64,000 bases of DNA from Paraburkholderia tuberum STM678. Its GTDB lineage: Bacteria > Pseudomonadota > Gammaproteobacteria > Burkholderiales > Burkholderiaceae. Position 1 is the stretch's first letter; every line of letters starts with the position of its first letter. Below the pieces are notes generated by a model, which did not search any database, was not told where the DNA came from, and saw nothing but the letters and a program-made list of their open reading frames with translations. Both the position numbers and the translations under genes were made by a program. The stretch spans positions 1-64,000 of the forward strand of contig NZ_CADFGP010000039.1 in NCBI RefSeq assembly GCF_902833905.1, in the 5' to 3' direction. Below, one piece after another: positions 35,013 to 44,020 of this stretch.

Positions 35013-35915
35013 TCAAAAGGACGACTTCGTCAACGGGCTCAGTTTATCGCGCGCCGATCGCGCCGCCGAGAATAGCCCCGCGTGCAGGGCTGGTTCGTAA
35101 TGACGCAGCGAATCGATGCCGCGCGCGGCGAGACGCTCGGTGAGCGTGTCGGCGGTGAGCGCGGCGGGGTCGAGCGTGTCGCTGGCGATCGCCATCAGCC
35201 ATAGCGAGCCGTAGAGCGGCACGAAGGTGCCCAGCGTGCGCACCTGTGCGAACGCGGCGTGCAGATCGCCGAGCAGCGCGGCGATGCGCGGCGCGTGGTG
35301 GTACGGCGAGCCGAGATGGAGCGACAGCAACGCATCAGCACGCAGCACGCGCTTCAACTGCGCGTAGAAGGTCGGCGTGTACAGACCGGCCGCGGGCGAA
35401 TCGGGTGGCGTCAGGTCGAATACGACGAGGTCGAACCGCGCGGCCGCGACGTTCGTTGCACCCTGCGTCGCGCGGGCCGCCGCCGCGACGTAATCCGCCG
35501 CATCGCCGATCACCAGCTCGACGCGCGGATCGTCGAACGCACCGCCATGCACCTGCGGCAAATGTCCGCGCGTGAGCCGCACGACCTCGGGATCGAGCTC
35601 CGCGACGACGATCCGCTCGATGCCCGGATGCCTGAGCAATTGCCTCGCGGCCCCGCCATCGCCGCCGCCGAGCACCAGCGCCGCGCGCGGCGCCGGATGC
35701 GCGAGCGCGGCCGGATGCACCATGCATTCGTGGTAGATGAACTCGTCGCCTGCGGACGTCATCGGACGGCCGTCGAGCGTGAACAGCGCGCCGAGCTGCG
35801 GCGTGTCCCAGATCTCGATCGCTTGATAACGGGATTCGACACGCTCGACGAGGCGCGCGTGAGGAAAGCCGTAGACGGCGTCGGGACAAGGCTGGAACAA
35901 TAGCGGGGCGTTCAC
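35013..35915 (-). CDS. Spermidine synthase-like aminopropyltransferase family protein
   Basis: A 300-residue protein with the SpeE fold. The N-terminal beta domain ends with DGRPMTSAGDEFIYHE, and the SAM/dcSAM loop GGGDGG is at 83-88, followed by VVAELDPEVV, GDAADYV and FDLTPPDSP. The usual catalytic segment D-[SA]-[ST]-DP reads DLTPPDS here, so a classical aminopropyltransferase role is probable but not proven. Start is taken as GTG at 35915; no clear ribosome site is seen, and the frame is open to 36206, so the start is uncertain. It diverges from tkt. Confidence 0.82.
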   Translation of the reverse strand: MNAPLLFQPCPDAVYGFPHARLVERVESRYQAIEIWDTPQLGALFTLDGRPMTSAGDEFIYHECMVHPAALAHPAPRAALVLGGGDGGAARQLLRHPGIERIVVAELDPEVVRLTRGHLPQVHGGAFDDPRVELVIGDAADYVAAAARATQGATNVAAARFDLVVFDLTPPDSPAAGLYTPTFYAQLKRVLRADALLSLHLGSPYHHAPRIAALLGDLHAAFAQVRTLGTFVPLYGSLWLMAIASDTLDPAALTADTLTERLAARGIDSLRHYEPALHAGLFSAARSARDKLSPLTKSSF

Positions 35916-36184
35916 GGCGGACGGGCTCGATCGGTAGTGCGGACACACAGCTGCTCGAATTGTAAATGCCGCCGCCTGGCGGTGCGCGTTGAACCACGCG
36001 GCCAGGCGGCTTTCCGGCCGGATAGAGGGTAGCCTTCTGCTAGAATGTGACGCTTTCAGCCTTGTCCGCTTGCTCTGCCCGTTTCGCGTCTCCTGGCGCC
36101 GCATCGTGCGCCGTAGCGAAGTGACCGCCGAGCTTCCGGGCCTCAAGCGCGCCCCCGCTTTCTGACTCTGTCTCCGGACTCGAC

Positions 36185-38206
36185 ATGACGACCCCGTCTC
36201 CCGCACCCACCTCCCTGATGGCCAACGCGATCCGCGCGTTGGCCATGGACGCCGTTCAAAAGGCGAACTCCGGTCACCCCGGCATGCCGATGGGCATGGC
36301 CGAAATCGGCGTCGCCCTGTGGTCGCGTCATCTGCGCCATAACCCGAAGAACCCGCAATGGGCCGATCGCGACCGCTTCGTGCTGTCGAACGGTCACGGC
36401 TCGATGCTGCTGTACTCGCTGCTGCATCTGACCGGCTACGACCTGCCGATGGACGAGCTGAAGAACTTCCGCCAGCTCCATTCGAAGACGCCGGGTCACC
36501 CGGAATACGGCATCACGCCGGGCGTCGAGACGACCACCGGCCCGCTCGGCCAGGGTCTCGCGAACGCGGTAGGCATGGCGCTCGCCGAATCGCTGCTCGC
36601 CACCGAATTCAACAAGCCCGACGCCAGGATCGTCGATCACCACACGTACGTGTTCGTCGGCGACGGCTGCCTGATGGAAGGCATCTCGCACGAAGCCTGC
36701 TCGCTCGCGGGCGTGCTGAAGCTGAACAAGCTGATCGCGTTCTACGACGACAACGGCATTTCGATCGACGGCGAAGTGGTGCACTGGTTCCACGACGACA
36801 CGCCGAAGCGCTTCGAAGCGTACGGCTGGAACGTGATCCCGAACGTAGTCGGCCATGACGTCGACGCGGTCGACGCGGCGATCAGGCAGGCGAAGCTGTC
36901 GGACAAGCCGACGCTGATCTGCTGCAAGACAGTGATCGGTGAAGGCGCGCCGACCAAGGCGGGCTCGCACGATTCGCACGGCGCGCCGCTCGGCGACAAG
37001 GAAATCGCGGCGACGCGCGAAGCGATCGGCTGGAAGTGGGAGCCGTTCGTGATTCCGCAGGAAGTCTACACGGCATGGGACGCGAAGGAAGCGGGCGCGC
37101 GCTTCGAAGCGGAATGGGACGAGGCGTTCGCTGCCTACGCGGCGAAGTACCCGCAGGAAGCGGCCGAATTCAAGCGCCGCAGCGCGAAGCAACTGCCGGC
37201 CGACTGGAAAGATAAGGCGAAAGCGATTATCGCCGGCGCGAACGAGCGCGCTGAGACCGTGGCGACGCGTAAGGCATCGCAGCAGGCCATCGAAGGTCTG
37301 TCGGTCGTGTTGCCCGAACTGCTCGGCGGTTCCGCCGACCTGACCGGCTCGAACCTCACCAACTGGAAGGCCGCCAAGCCGGTGCGCGTGAATGCCGAAG
37401 GCCGTGCCGCCGGCAACTACGTGAACTACGGCGTGCGCGAATTCGGCATGAGCGCGGCGATCAACGGCGTCGCGCTGCATGGCGGCTACAAGGCGTTCGG
37501 CGGCACGTTCCTGACGTTCTCCGACTACAGCCGCAACGCGCTGCGCGTCGCCGCGCTGATGAAGTCGCCGTCGATCTTCGTGTTCACGCACGACTCGATC
37601 GGTCTCGGCGAAGACGGCCCGACCCACCAGTCGATCGAACACGTCGCGAGCCTGCGCCTGATCCCGAATCTGCAAACGTGGCGCCCGGCCGACACGGTCG
37701 AAACCGCGGTGGCCTGGACCCATGCGATCGAGCATGAAGGTCCGTCGTGCCTGATCTTCAGTCGCCAGAACCTGCAGTTCAACGAGCGCACCGACGCGCA
37801 GATCGCCAATATCGAGAAGGGCGGCTACGTGCTGCGCGACTGGGATGAAGAGATCGTCGCGCGTAAGATCATCCTGATCGCGACGGGCTCGGAAGTCGAA
37901 CTCGCGATGAAAGCCGTCGAGCCCCTCGCGCGCGAAGGCATCGCCGCCCGCGTCGTGTCGATTCCGTCGACGACCGTGTTCGACAAGCAGGACGCCGAGT
38001 ACCGCGAACGCGTGCTGCCGCATGGCGTGCGTCGCGTCGCGATCGAAGCGGGCGTGTCGGATTTCTGGCGCAAGTACGTGGGTCTGGAAGGCGGCGTGGT
38101 CGGCATCGACACGTTCGGCGAATCGGCCCCGGCAGGCGTGCTGTTCAAGCATTTCGGTTTCACCGTCGAGCACGTGGTGGCGACGGTCAAGGCCGCGCTC
38201 GGCTGA
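36185..38206 (+). CDS. tkt: Transketolase
   Basis: A 673-residue thiamine-diphosphate enzyme of the pentose phosphate and Calvin pathways. The TPP motif GDGCLMEGISHEA to FYDDN is intact, the GHGSMLLY segment and the GPLGQG loop are present, and the C-terminal pyrimidine domain holds DSIGLGEDGPTHQ. ATG at 36185. It precedes gapA by 112 bp on the same strand, a typical carbon-metabolism pair in Burkholderiaceae, often with pgk/pyk nearby (not in this window). Confidence 0.97.
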   Translation: MTTPSPAPTSLMANAIRALAMDAVQKANSGHPGMPMGMAEIGVALWSRHLRHNPKNPQWADRDRFVLSNGHGSMLLYSLLHLTGYDLPMDELKNFRQLHSKTPGHPEYGITPGVETTTGPLGQGLANAVGMALAESLLATEFNKPDARIVDHHTYVFVGDGCLMEGISHEACSLAGVLKLNKLIAFYDDNGISIDGEVVHWFHDDTPKRFEAYGWNVIPNVVGHDVDAVDAAIRQAKLSDKPTLICCKTVIGEGAPTKAGSHDSHGAPLGDKEIAATREAIGWKWEPFVIPQEVYTAWDAKEAGARFEAEWDEAFAAYAAKYPQEAAEFKRRSAKQLPADWKDKAKAIIAGANERAETVATRKASQQAIEGLSVVLPELLGGSADLTGSNLTNWKAAKPVRVNAEGRAAGNYVNYGVREFGMSAAINGVALHGGYKAFGGTFLTFSDYSRNALRVAALMKSPSIFVFTHDSIGLGEDGPTHQSIEHVASLRLIPNLQTWRPADTVETAVAWTHAIEHEGPSCLIFSRQNLQFNERTDAQIANIEKGGYVLRDWDEEIVARKIILIATGSEVELAMKAVEPLAREGIAARVVSIPSTTVFDKQDAEYRERVLPHGVRRVAIEAGVSDFWRKYVGLEGGVVGIDTFGESAPAGVLFKHFGFTVEHVVATVKAALG

Positions 38207-38318
38207 TGGTTGCGTCGCGTTGCCGTCGTGCCCCTCGTGGCTGCGCGCGGCAACGCACCGAACCGGAAGTCCGACCAGGCGAACATAAACGGATTTTTTA
38301 GCCATCAGGAGATAAATC

Positions 38319-39329
38319 ATGACGATTCGCGTCGCAATCAACGGCTACGGCCGGATCGGCCGCAATACCCTGCGCGCCTTCTATGAAAACGGCAAGAAGC
38401 ACGATATCGAAATCGTTGCCATCAACGATCTGGGCGATGCGAAGACCAACGCCCACCTGACGCAGTACGACACCGCGCACGGCAAGTTCCCGGGCGACGT
38501 GTCGGTGGACGGCGACTACCTCGTCGTGAACGGCGACAAGATCCGCGTGCTGGCGAACCGCAACCCGGCCGAACTGCCGTGGGGCGAGCTGGGCGTCGAC
38601 GTCGTGATGGAGTGCACGGGCTTTTTCACGACCAAGGAAAAGGCGAGCGCGCACATCAAGGGCGGCGCGAAGAAGGTCATCATCTCGGCGCCGGGCGGTA
38701 AGGACGTCGACGCGACGATTGTCTACGGCGTGAACCACAACGTGCTGAAGGCGTCGGACACGGTCATCTCGAACGCATCGTGCACGACCAACTGCCTCGC
38801 GCCGCTGGTCAAGCCGTTGAACGACAAGATCGGCCTCGTGAACGGCCTGATGACGACGATCCACGCGTACACGAACGACCAGGTTCTGACCGACGTGTAC
38901 CACGAAGACCTGCGCCGCGCGCGTTCGGCCACGCATAGCCAGATCCCGACCAAGACCGGCGCGGCATCGGCGGTCGGCCTCGTGCTGCCGGAACTGAACG
39001 GCAAGCTGGACGGCTACGCAATCCGCGTCCCGACGATCAACGTATCGGTCGTCGACCTGTCGTTCATCGCCGCGCGCGACACGACGGTCGAGGAAGTCAA
39101 CGCGATCATGAAGGAAGCATCGGAAGGCGCGCTGAAGGGCGTCCTCGGTTACAACGACGCACCGCTCGTGTCGATCGACTACAACCACAACCCGGCTTCG
39201 TCGACGTTCGACTCGACGCTGACCAAGGTGTCGGGCCGACTCGTGAAAGTGTCGAGCTGGTACGACAACGAGTGGGGCTTCTCGAACCGCATGCTGGACA
39301 CGGCTGTGGCGCTCGCGAACGCGAAGTAA
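38319..39329 (+). CDS. gapA: Glyceraldehyde-3-phosphate dehydrogenase, type I
   Basis: A 336-residue GAPDH. The N-terminal Rossmann fold INGYGRIGRN is followed by the catalytic C155 in SNASCTTNCLAP, and the WYDNEWGFSNRM motif ends the protein. It converts glyceraldehyde 3-phosphate to 1,3-bisphosphoglycerate with NAD+. GGAGA lies upstream of the ATG. A strong terminator with a UUCG loop follows. Confidence 0.97.
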   Translation: MTIRVAINGYGRIGRNTLRAFYENGKKHDIEIVAINDLGDAKTNAHLTQYDTAHGKFPGDVSVDGDYLVVNGDKIRVLANRNPAELPWGELGVDVVMECTGFFTTKEKASAHIKGGAKKVIISAPGGKDVDATIVYGVNHNVLKASDTVISNASCTTNCLAPLVKPLNDKIGLVNGLMTTIHAYTNDQVLTDVYHEDLRRARSATHSQIPTKTGAASAVGLVLPELNGKLDGYAIRVPTINVSVVDLSFIAARDTTVEEVNAIMKEASEGALKGVLGYNDAPLVSIDYNHNPASSTFDSTLTKVSGRLVKVSSWYDNEWGFSNRMLDTAVALANAK

Positions 39330-39351
39330 GTTTCGGGTTTCACGCTGCATG

Positions 39352-39381
39352 AAAAAGCCGCTCTTCGGAGCGGTTTTTTTT
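39352..39381 (+). terminator. Terminator after gapA (UUCG loop)
   Basis: Stem CCGCTC (39358-39363)/GAGCGG (39368-39373) closed by a C(UUCG)G tetraloop, flanked by A5 on the left and a T-run 39374-39381. The flanks can also pair. It can act in both directions and also faces the convergent GntR gene ending at 39401. Confidence 0.88.
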
Positions 39382-39400
39382 CGTCTGCGATTTTTGCCGT

Positions 39401-40087
39401 CTACGGCGTGGGGAAATAGACGCCGGCGCGCTGTGCGGCGTTCGCGATGTGCGTCTCGATCGCCTTGCCCGCGGCGAGCGAATCGCGGGCCTTCAACGCG
39501 TCGAGAATCGCGCGATGTTCGGTGTACGTGGACAGCACCCGCTCGCGCCGGTAGAACGGCATGCGCTGGCTTTCCTGCATGATCTCGGCGCTGCTGCGCA
39601 GGATCGACTCGATCGCCGCATTGCCCGCGATGCTGACGATGCGCATATGGAACGCGTAGTCGAGCCGAGCTGCTTCGTCGAGTTCCTCGCAGGCGAGCGC
39701 GCTTTGCATCGCGGTGATGTTTTCCTCGAGCCATGCGAGGTCGTCGTTGGTGACCGCGAGCACCGCCATACGCGCGACGAAGCCTTCGAGCGCGTAGCGC
39801 ATCTGATACGTGTCGGGCAGCGACGACTGCTCGGCGAAGCGCCACGCCTGCGCGTTTTTCGCCTGCGCGCTTTCCACGTAGACGCCTTTGCCAGGGCGGA
39901 TCACCAGCAGACCAAGCGCTTCCAGCGTGGAAAGCGCTTCGCGCAGTGACGCGCGGCTGATCGACAGTTCATCGGATAGCTGGCGCTGCGCCGGCAGCAG
40001 ACTGCCCACCGGATAGACGCCCCCCTCGATACGCTCGCGGATGGTCGCGATGGCCGCGTCGGTGACGGTGTGCGGGACGTTTTTCAT
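39401..40087 (-). CDS. FadR-subfamily GntR transcriptional regulator
   Basis: A 228-residue regulator. The winged helix-turn-helix covers about 5-75 with SISRASLREALSTLEALG as recognition region and GKGVYVES closing the wing; residues about 85-220 form the all-helical FCD effector domain with conserved metal-site histidines (FHMRIVSIAGN). It diverges from a transporter/allantoicase/ureidoglycolate lyase set and probably controls it: palindromes with core TGGTC-N-GACC lie before its own gene, before the transporter and before allantoicase. Effector unknown; an intermediate of allantoin breakdown is likely. Confidence 0.9.
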   Translation of the reverse strand: MKNVPHTVTDAAIATIRERIEGGVYPVGSLLPAQRQLSDELSISRASLREALSTLEALGLLVIRPGKGVYVESAQAKNAQAWRFAEQSSLPDTYQMRYALEGFVARMAVLAVTNDDLAWLEENITAMQSALACEELDEAARLDYAFHMRIVSIAGNAAIESILRSSAEIMQESQRMPFYRRERVLSTYTEHRAILDALKARDSLAAGKAIETHIANAAQRAGVYFPTP

Positions 40088-40104
40088 GAGGGATCGCTCG
40101 GTAG

Positions 40105-40119
40105 CGTGGTCTGACCGCA
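40105..40119. promoter_or_regulatory. GntR/FadR-type operator, regulator gene
   Basis: CGTGGTCTGACCGCA, a palindrome with imperfect outer arms around the core TGGTC-T-GACC. It lies 18 bp upstream of the regulator start, consistent with autorepression. Confidence 0.55.
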
Positions 40120-40267
40120 ATTCTAATACTTGCGCGCGCGAAGGCGCGCCGCGCGTCGTCTGAAATCCCGAAATCCGAGCCGAAATCGCCGAAAACACAA
40201 CGGGTAAACACTGCTCGATGAGTCCTTGACGCGAGTATATCGGCTTTCTACTATTCGCCATAACAGC

Positions 40268-40282
40268 ACTGGTCGGACCAGT
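40268..40282. promoter_or_regulatory. GntR/FadR-type operator, transporter gene
   Basis: Perfect 15-bp palindrome ACTGGTCGGACCAGT, 43 bp upstream of the transporter start. It shares the TGGTC-N-GACC core with 40105-40119 and 41668-41682. FadR-family regulators bind this type of site (TGGT-N3-ACCA). Confidence 0.7.
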
Positions 40283-40324
40283 CTGAACAGAAGTGACCGA
40301 GATAACCATCCGCAGGAGGAAGCC

Positions 40325-41653
40325 GTGTTGAAATTCTTCAATTCGCTATTTGGCCGGGTCGTGATAGCGCTCGTGGCCGGCATCGTGCTCGGTGCCGTGT
40401 TTCCGCATTTCGCGCAGTCCTTGCGGCCGCTTGGCGACGGCTTTCTGAAGCTGATCAAGATGGTGATCGGGCCGATCGTGTTCTGCGTGGTGGTGAGCGG
40501 CATGGCGCACGCGGGCGATCTGCGCAAGGTCGGCCGCGTGGGCTTGAAGTCGGTGATCTACTTCGAGGCGATGACGACGATCGCGCTCGTGATCGGCGCG
40601 GTGCTCGCTTACGCGACGCGTCCTGGTGCAGGTATGAACGTGAACCTGAACTCGCTCGATGCGGCGTCGCTCGCGACCTATACCGAACACGCGAAGAGCC
40701 TGAAGGACACAGCGGGCTTCCTGCTGAAGATCATCCCCGACACGGCGATCAACGCGTTCGCGACCGGCGACATTCTGCAGATCCTCGTGTTCTCGGTGCT
40801 GTTCGGCTCGGCGCTGTCGCTGCTCGGCAAGCGCGCGCAGCGCGTGAGCGGGTTGATCGATGAGCTGTCGCAGGTGTTCTTCCGCGTGATGGGCTTCATC
40901 ATCAAGCTCGCGCCGCTCGGTGTGCTCGGCGCGATCGCGTTCACGACCGGCACCTACGGCGTCGAGTCGCTGAAGCAGCTCGGCATGCTCGTGCTGGTGT
41001 TCTACGCGAGCTGCGTGGTGTTCGTCGTGCTCGTGCTCGGCGCGGTGATGCGGCTCGCCGGCTTCAGCATCTTCAAGCTGATCCGCTATCTGCGCGAAGA
41101 ACTGTCCATCGTGCTCGGCACCGCGTCGTCCGACGCCGTGCTGCCGCAGATCATGCGCAAGCTCGAATGGATGGGCGTCAAGGATTCGACGGTCGGTCTC
41201 GTGATTCCGACCGGCTACTCGTTCAACCTCGACGGCTTCTCGATCTATCTGACGCTCGCCGTGCTGTTCATCGCCCAGGCGACCAACACGCCGCTGTCTA
41301 TTCATGACCTGATCGTCGTCGTGCTGGTGTCGCTGGTGACGTCGAAGGGCGCGCACGGCATTCCGGGCTCTGCGATCGTGATTCTCGCGGCGACGCTGTC
41401 CGCGATTCCCGCGATTCCCGTGCTCGGTCTCGTGCTGATTCTGCCGGTCGACTGGTTCGTCGGCATCGCCCGGGCGCTCACCAACCTGATCGGCAACTGC
41501 GTCGCGACGGTGGTGGTCGCCGTGTGGGAAAACGATATCGACAAGGCGCGCGCGCATCGCGTGCTGAATCGCGACGCGGCGCTGCGCTACGTGCCCGTCG
41601 TCGACGACACGCTCGTCGAACCCGGTGCGGCCGAACCCGCGCCGGCGGTCTGA
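40325..41653 (+). CDS. DctA-like dicarboxylate/amino acid:cation symporter
   Basis: A 442-residue membrane protein of the DAACS family with about eight helices and two re-entrant loops. The SSDAVLP motif of re-entrant loop 1 and IPTGYSFNLDGFSIYLTLA are present; the latter deviates from the usual NLDGTSIY by F for T at a substrate/cation position. DctA members import C4-dicarboxylates with cations. In this locus a substrate linked to purine breakdown is possible but unproven. The start is GTG at 40325, 5 nt after AGGAGG; the adjacent TTG codon is less likely. Confidence 0.9.
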   Translation: MLKFFNSLFGRVVIALVAGIVLGAVFPHFAQSLRPLGDGFLKLIKMVIGPIVFCVVVSGMAHAGDLRKVGRVGLKSVIYFEAMTTIALVIGAVLAYATRPGAGMNVNLNSLDAASLATYTEHAKSLKDTAGFLLKIIPDTAINAFATGDILQILVFSVLFGSALSLLGKRAQRVSGLIDELSQVFFRVMGFIIKLAPLGVLGAIAFTTGTYGVESLKQLGMLVLVFYASCVVFVVLVLGAVMRLAGFSIFKLIRYLREELSIVLGTASSDAVLPQIMRKLEWMGVKDSTVGLVIPTGYSFNLDGFSIYLTLAVLFIAQATNTPLSIHDLIVVVLVSLVTSKGAHGIPGSAIVILAATLSAIPAIPVLGLVLILPVDWFVGIARALTNLIGNCVATVVVAVWENDIDKARAHRVLNRDAALRYVPVVDDTLVEPGAAEPAPAV

Positions 41654-41667
41654 CGGCCGCACGGGGA

Positions 41668-41682
41668 TCTGGTCTGACCAGA
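41668..41682. promoter_or_regulatory. GntR/FadR-type operator, allantoicase gene
   Basis: Perfect 15-bp palindrome TCTGGTCTGACCAGA in the 134-bp gap between the transporter and allantoicase genes. It matches the site before the transporter at core positions, suggesting a second, separately regulated promoter for alc-allA. Confidence 0.7.
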
Positions 41683-41787
41683 CGAACCAGCATCGCTTCC
41701 TAGATAGCTCCTCGACCTTTTTTCGCAAGCCGGCGGTTGCCGTGGCGCCGCCGGCTGTTTCCGACCTCTTCGACACCGACCGACATC

Positions 41788-42798
41788 ATGGCCAACCCGA
41801 TCCTCGACCCGAACGCTCCCGCCTTCACACGCCGCTACATGAACCTCGCCGATCCGCGCCTCGGCGCGAAGGCGCTGTTCGCCAGCGACGAATTCTTCGC
41901 GCCGAAAGAGCGCATGCTCGACCCGCAGCCGGCGGTGTTCATCCCCGGCAAATACGACGACCACGGCAAGTGGATGGACGGCTGGGAGACGCGTCGCAAG
42001 CGCACGACCGGCCACGACCATTGCGTGATCCGGCTCGCGCGGCCGGGCGTCGTGCATGGGGTCGATCTCGATACGAGCCACTTCACCGGCAATTTCCCGC
42101 CGGCGGCGTCGATCGATGCCTGTCATAGCGACGCTGACGTGCCGCCCGAGCACGCCGACTGGCAGCCGCTCGTGCCGGCGACAACGCTACAGGGCAACCA
42201 GCATCACTACGTCGAGGTGAAAGACGCGCGCCCGGTCACCCATCTGCGCGTGAATCTGTATCCGGACGGCGGGCTCGCGCGACTGCGCGTGTATGGCCAG
42301 CCGCAGCGCGACTGGAGCCGCGTCGAGCGCGGCACGCTGCTCGATCTCGCCGCGATCGAAAACGGCGCGTACCTCGTCGCCGCGAACAATCAGCATTTCG
42401 GGCCGGCCTCGCAGATGCTGATGCCGGGCCGTGGCGTGAACATGGGCGACGGCTGGGAAACGCGGCGGCGTCGCGAGCCGGGCAACGACTGGGCGATCGT
42501 CGCGCTCGCGCGGCCCGGCGTGATCCGCAAGATCGAAGTGGACACCGCGCACTTCAAGGGCAACTTCCCGGATCGCTGCTCGCTGCAGGCGGCATCGGTG
42601 ACGGGCGGCACAGACGATTCCCTCGTCACGCAGGCGATGTTCTGGCCGGTGCTGCTCGGCGAACAGAAACTGCAGATGGATCACGTGCACGCGTTCGCGG
42701 ACGACCTCGCCGCGCTCGGGCCGGTCACGCACGTGCGCTTCAACATCTTCCCGGACGGCGGCGTGTCGCGCCTGCGTCTGTGGGGCGAGATCGCTTAA
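41788..42798 (+). CDS. alc: Allantoicase
   Basis: A 336-residue enzyme built of two homologous allantoicase repeats, each with a GWETRRKR or GWETRRRR segment followed by a VDT-H-F-GNFP segment (two copies: about residues 66-115 and 228-270). It hydrolyses allantoate to ureidoglycolate and urea. ATG at 41788 matches the family. It precedes allA by 27 bp. Confidence 0.95.
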   Translation: MANPILDPNAPAFTRRYMNLADPRLGAKALFASDEFFAPKERMLDPQPAVFIPGKYDDHGKWMDGWETRRKRTTGHDHCVIRLARPGVVHGVDLDTSHFTGNFPPAASIDACHSDADVPPEHADWQPLVPATTLQGNQHHYVEVKDARPVTHLRVNLYPDGGLARLRVYGQPQRDWSRVERGTLLDLAAIENGAYLVAANNQHFGPASQMLMPGRGVNMGDGWETRRRREPGNDWAIVALARPGVIRKIEVDTAHFKGNFPDRCSLQAASVTGGTDDSLVTQAMFWPVLLGEQKLQMDHVHAFADDLAALGPVTHVRFNIFPDGGVSRLRLWGEIA

Positions 42799-42825
42799 CG
42801 CAAGCAACGTCATGGAGCGGCACGC

Positions 42826-43338
42826 ATGAGGATCCTGCAGATGGAACGCCTGACGCGCGCGGCCTTCGCGCCGTTCGGCGACGTGATCGAACTCGACGGC
42901 GCGCGTCGTTTTCCGATCAACGGCGGTACCACCGAGCGCTATCACGACCTCGCGCGCGTCGACGTGGTGGAGCAGGGCGGCCGGCCGCTCGTCAGTCTGT
43001 TTCGCGCGCAGCCGCGCGCGCTGCCCGTCGAGATCACGATGATGGAGCGGCATCCGCTCGGCAGCCAGGCTTTCATTCCCTTACGCGCGGGCCGATATCT
43101 GATGGTGGTCGCGCCGGCCGGCGAGTTCGACGGCGCGCGCATGCGCGCTTTCTGGACCGATGCGTGGCAGGGCGTCAATTACGCGAAAGGGGTCTGGCAC
43201 CATCCGCTGCTCGCGCTCGATCAGGTCAGCGATTTCATCGTCGTCGATCGCGGCGGCGATGCGCCGAATTGCGACGAATTGCAGTTGGCCGAGCCGTGGC
43301 GGCTCGCCTTCGAGCCGAGCGCGGAGTTGATTGGATAG
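42826..43338 (+). CDS. allA: Ureidoglycolate lyase
   Basis: A 170-residue AllA cupin-fold enzyme that splits ureidoglycolate to glyoxylate and urea. Seen are LTRAAFAPFGDVIE, the RHPLGSQAFIPL-type segment (ERHPLGSQAFIPL), GVWHHPLLAL with metal-site histidines, and the acidic end region. With allantoicase it completes allantoate breakdown. The GGAGC site lies upstream of ATG 42826. A shared terminator follows. Confidence 0.94.
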   Translation: MRILQMERLTRAAFAPFGDVIELDGARRFPINGGTTERYHDLARVDVVEQGGRPLVSLFRAQPRALPVEITMMERHPLGSQAFIPLRAGRYLMVVAPAGEFDGARMRAFWTDAWQGVNYAKGVWHHPLLALDQVSDFIVVDRGGDAPNCDELQLAEPWRLAFEPSAELIG

Positions 43339-43360
43339 CGGTGCTTGCGGCCGCCTGAAT

Positions 43361-43398
43361 AAAAAAACCCGGCCGATCCCCATCGGCCGGGTTTTTTT
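43361..43398. terminator. Bidirectional terminator between allA and fur
   Basis: Perfect 10-bp stem CCCGGCCGAT (43368-43377)/ATCGGCCGGG (43382-43391) with CCCC loop, A7 on the left and T7 on the right, so it stops both convergent transcripts. Confidence 0.9.
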
Positions 43399-43438
43399 CG
43401 ACTTGCTAGGCCGCATGCTCCCACGCGACTGCGACGCA

Positions 43439-43867
43439 TCAGTGCTTGCGATGCGGGCAATTCTCCTTCGTGCACGCCCCATACAGTGCCAGCGCGTGTT
43501 CCTGCAGCTTGAAGCCGCGTGCCTTGGCGATGGACTGCTGACGGCTTTCGATTTCGGGGTCGAAAAATTCTTCGACCAGCCCGCAATCGAGGCACACGAG
43601 ATGGTCGTGGTGCGACCCCTCGTTCAGTTCGAACACCGCCTTGCCCGATTCGAAATTGCTGCGCGAGAGCAGGCCGGCCTGCTCGAATTGCGTCAGCACG
43701 CGATACACGGTGGCAAGACCGATATCGAGTTCCTCGTGCAGGAGGTTGCGGTACACGTCTTCGGCGGTCAGGTGACGTACCGGACTATGCTGAAAAATCT
43801 CAAGGATTTTGAGGCGCGGAAGGGTCGCCTTGAGCCCGATATTCTTGAGATCGGTTGGATTGGTCAT
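43439..43867 (-). CDS. fur: Ferric uptake regulator
   Basis: A 142-residue Fur protein. The winged helix DNA-binding domain (about 1-82) includes DIGLATVYRVLTQFEQAGL; the dimerisation domain has HHDHLVCLDC with C92 and C95 and the C-terminal pair C132/C137 of the structural zinc site. It represses iron uptake with Fe2+ as corepressor. It diverges from bamE, the common fur-bamE (omlA) arrangement of proteobacteria. Confidence 0.96.
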   Translation of the reverse strand: MTNPTDLKNIGLKATLPRLKILEIFQHSPVRHLTAEDVYRNLLHEELDIGLATVYRVLTQFEQAGLLSRSNFESGKAVFELNEGSHHDHLVCLDCGLVEEFFDPEIESRQQSIAKARGFKLQEHALALYGACTKENCPHRKH

Positions 43868-44020
43868 GACAAGGGATCCCTAGAGTACAATGCTGGGCTC
43901 TCATAGTAATGTGTTTTTGCCGTTCTGGTCATCTTCGATGGAATGAGCGCGGCCCGCAAGCGGGCCCGCACGGTGAGTGAAATGATTTCTAAATCTCAAT
44001 TGATCTACCGGGGGAGCCGC

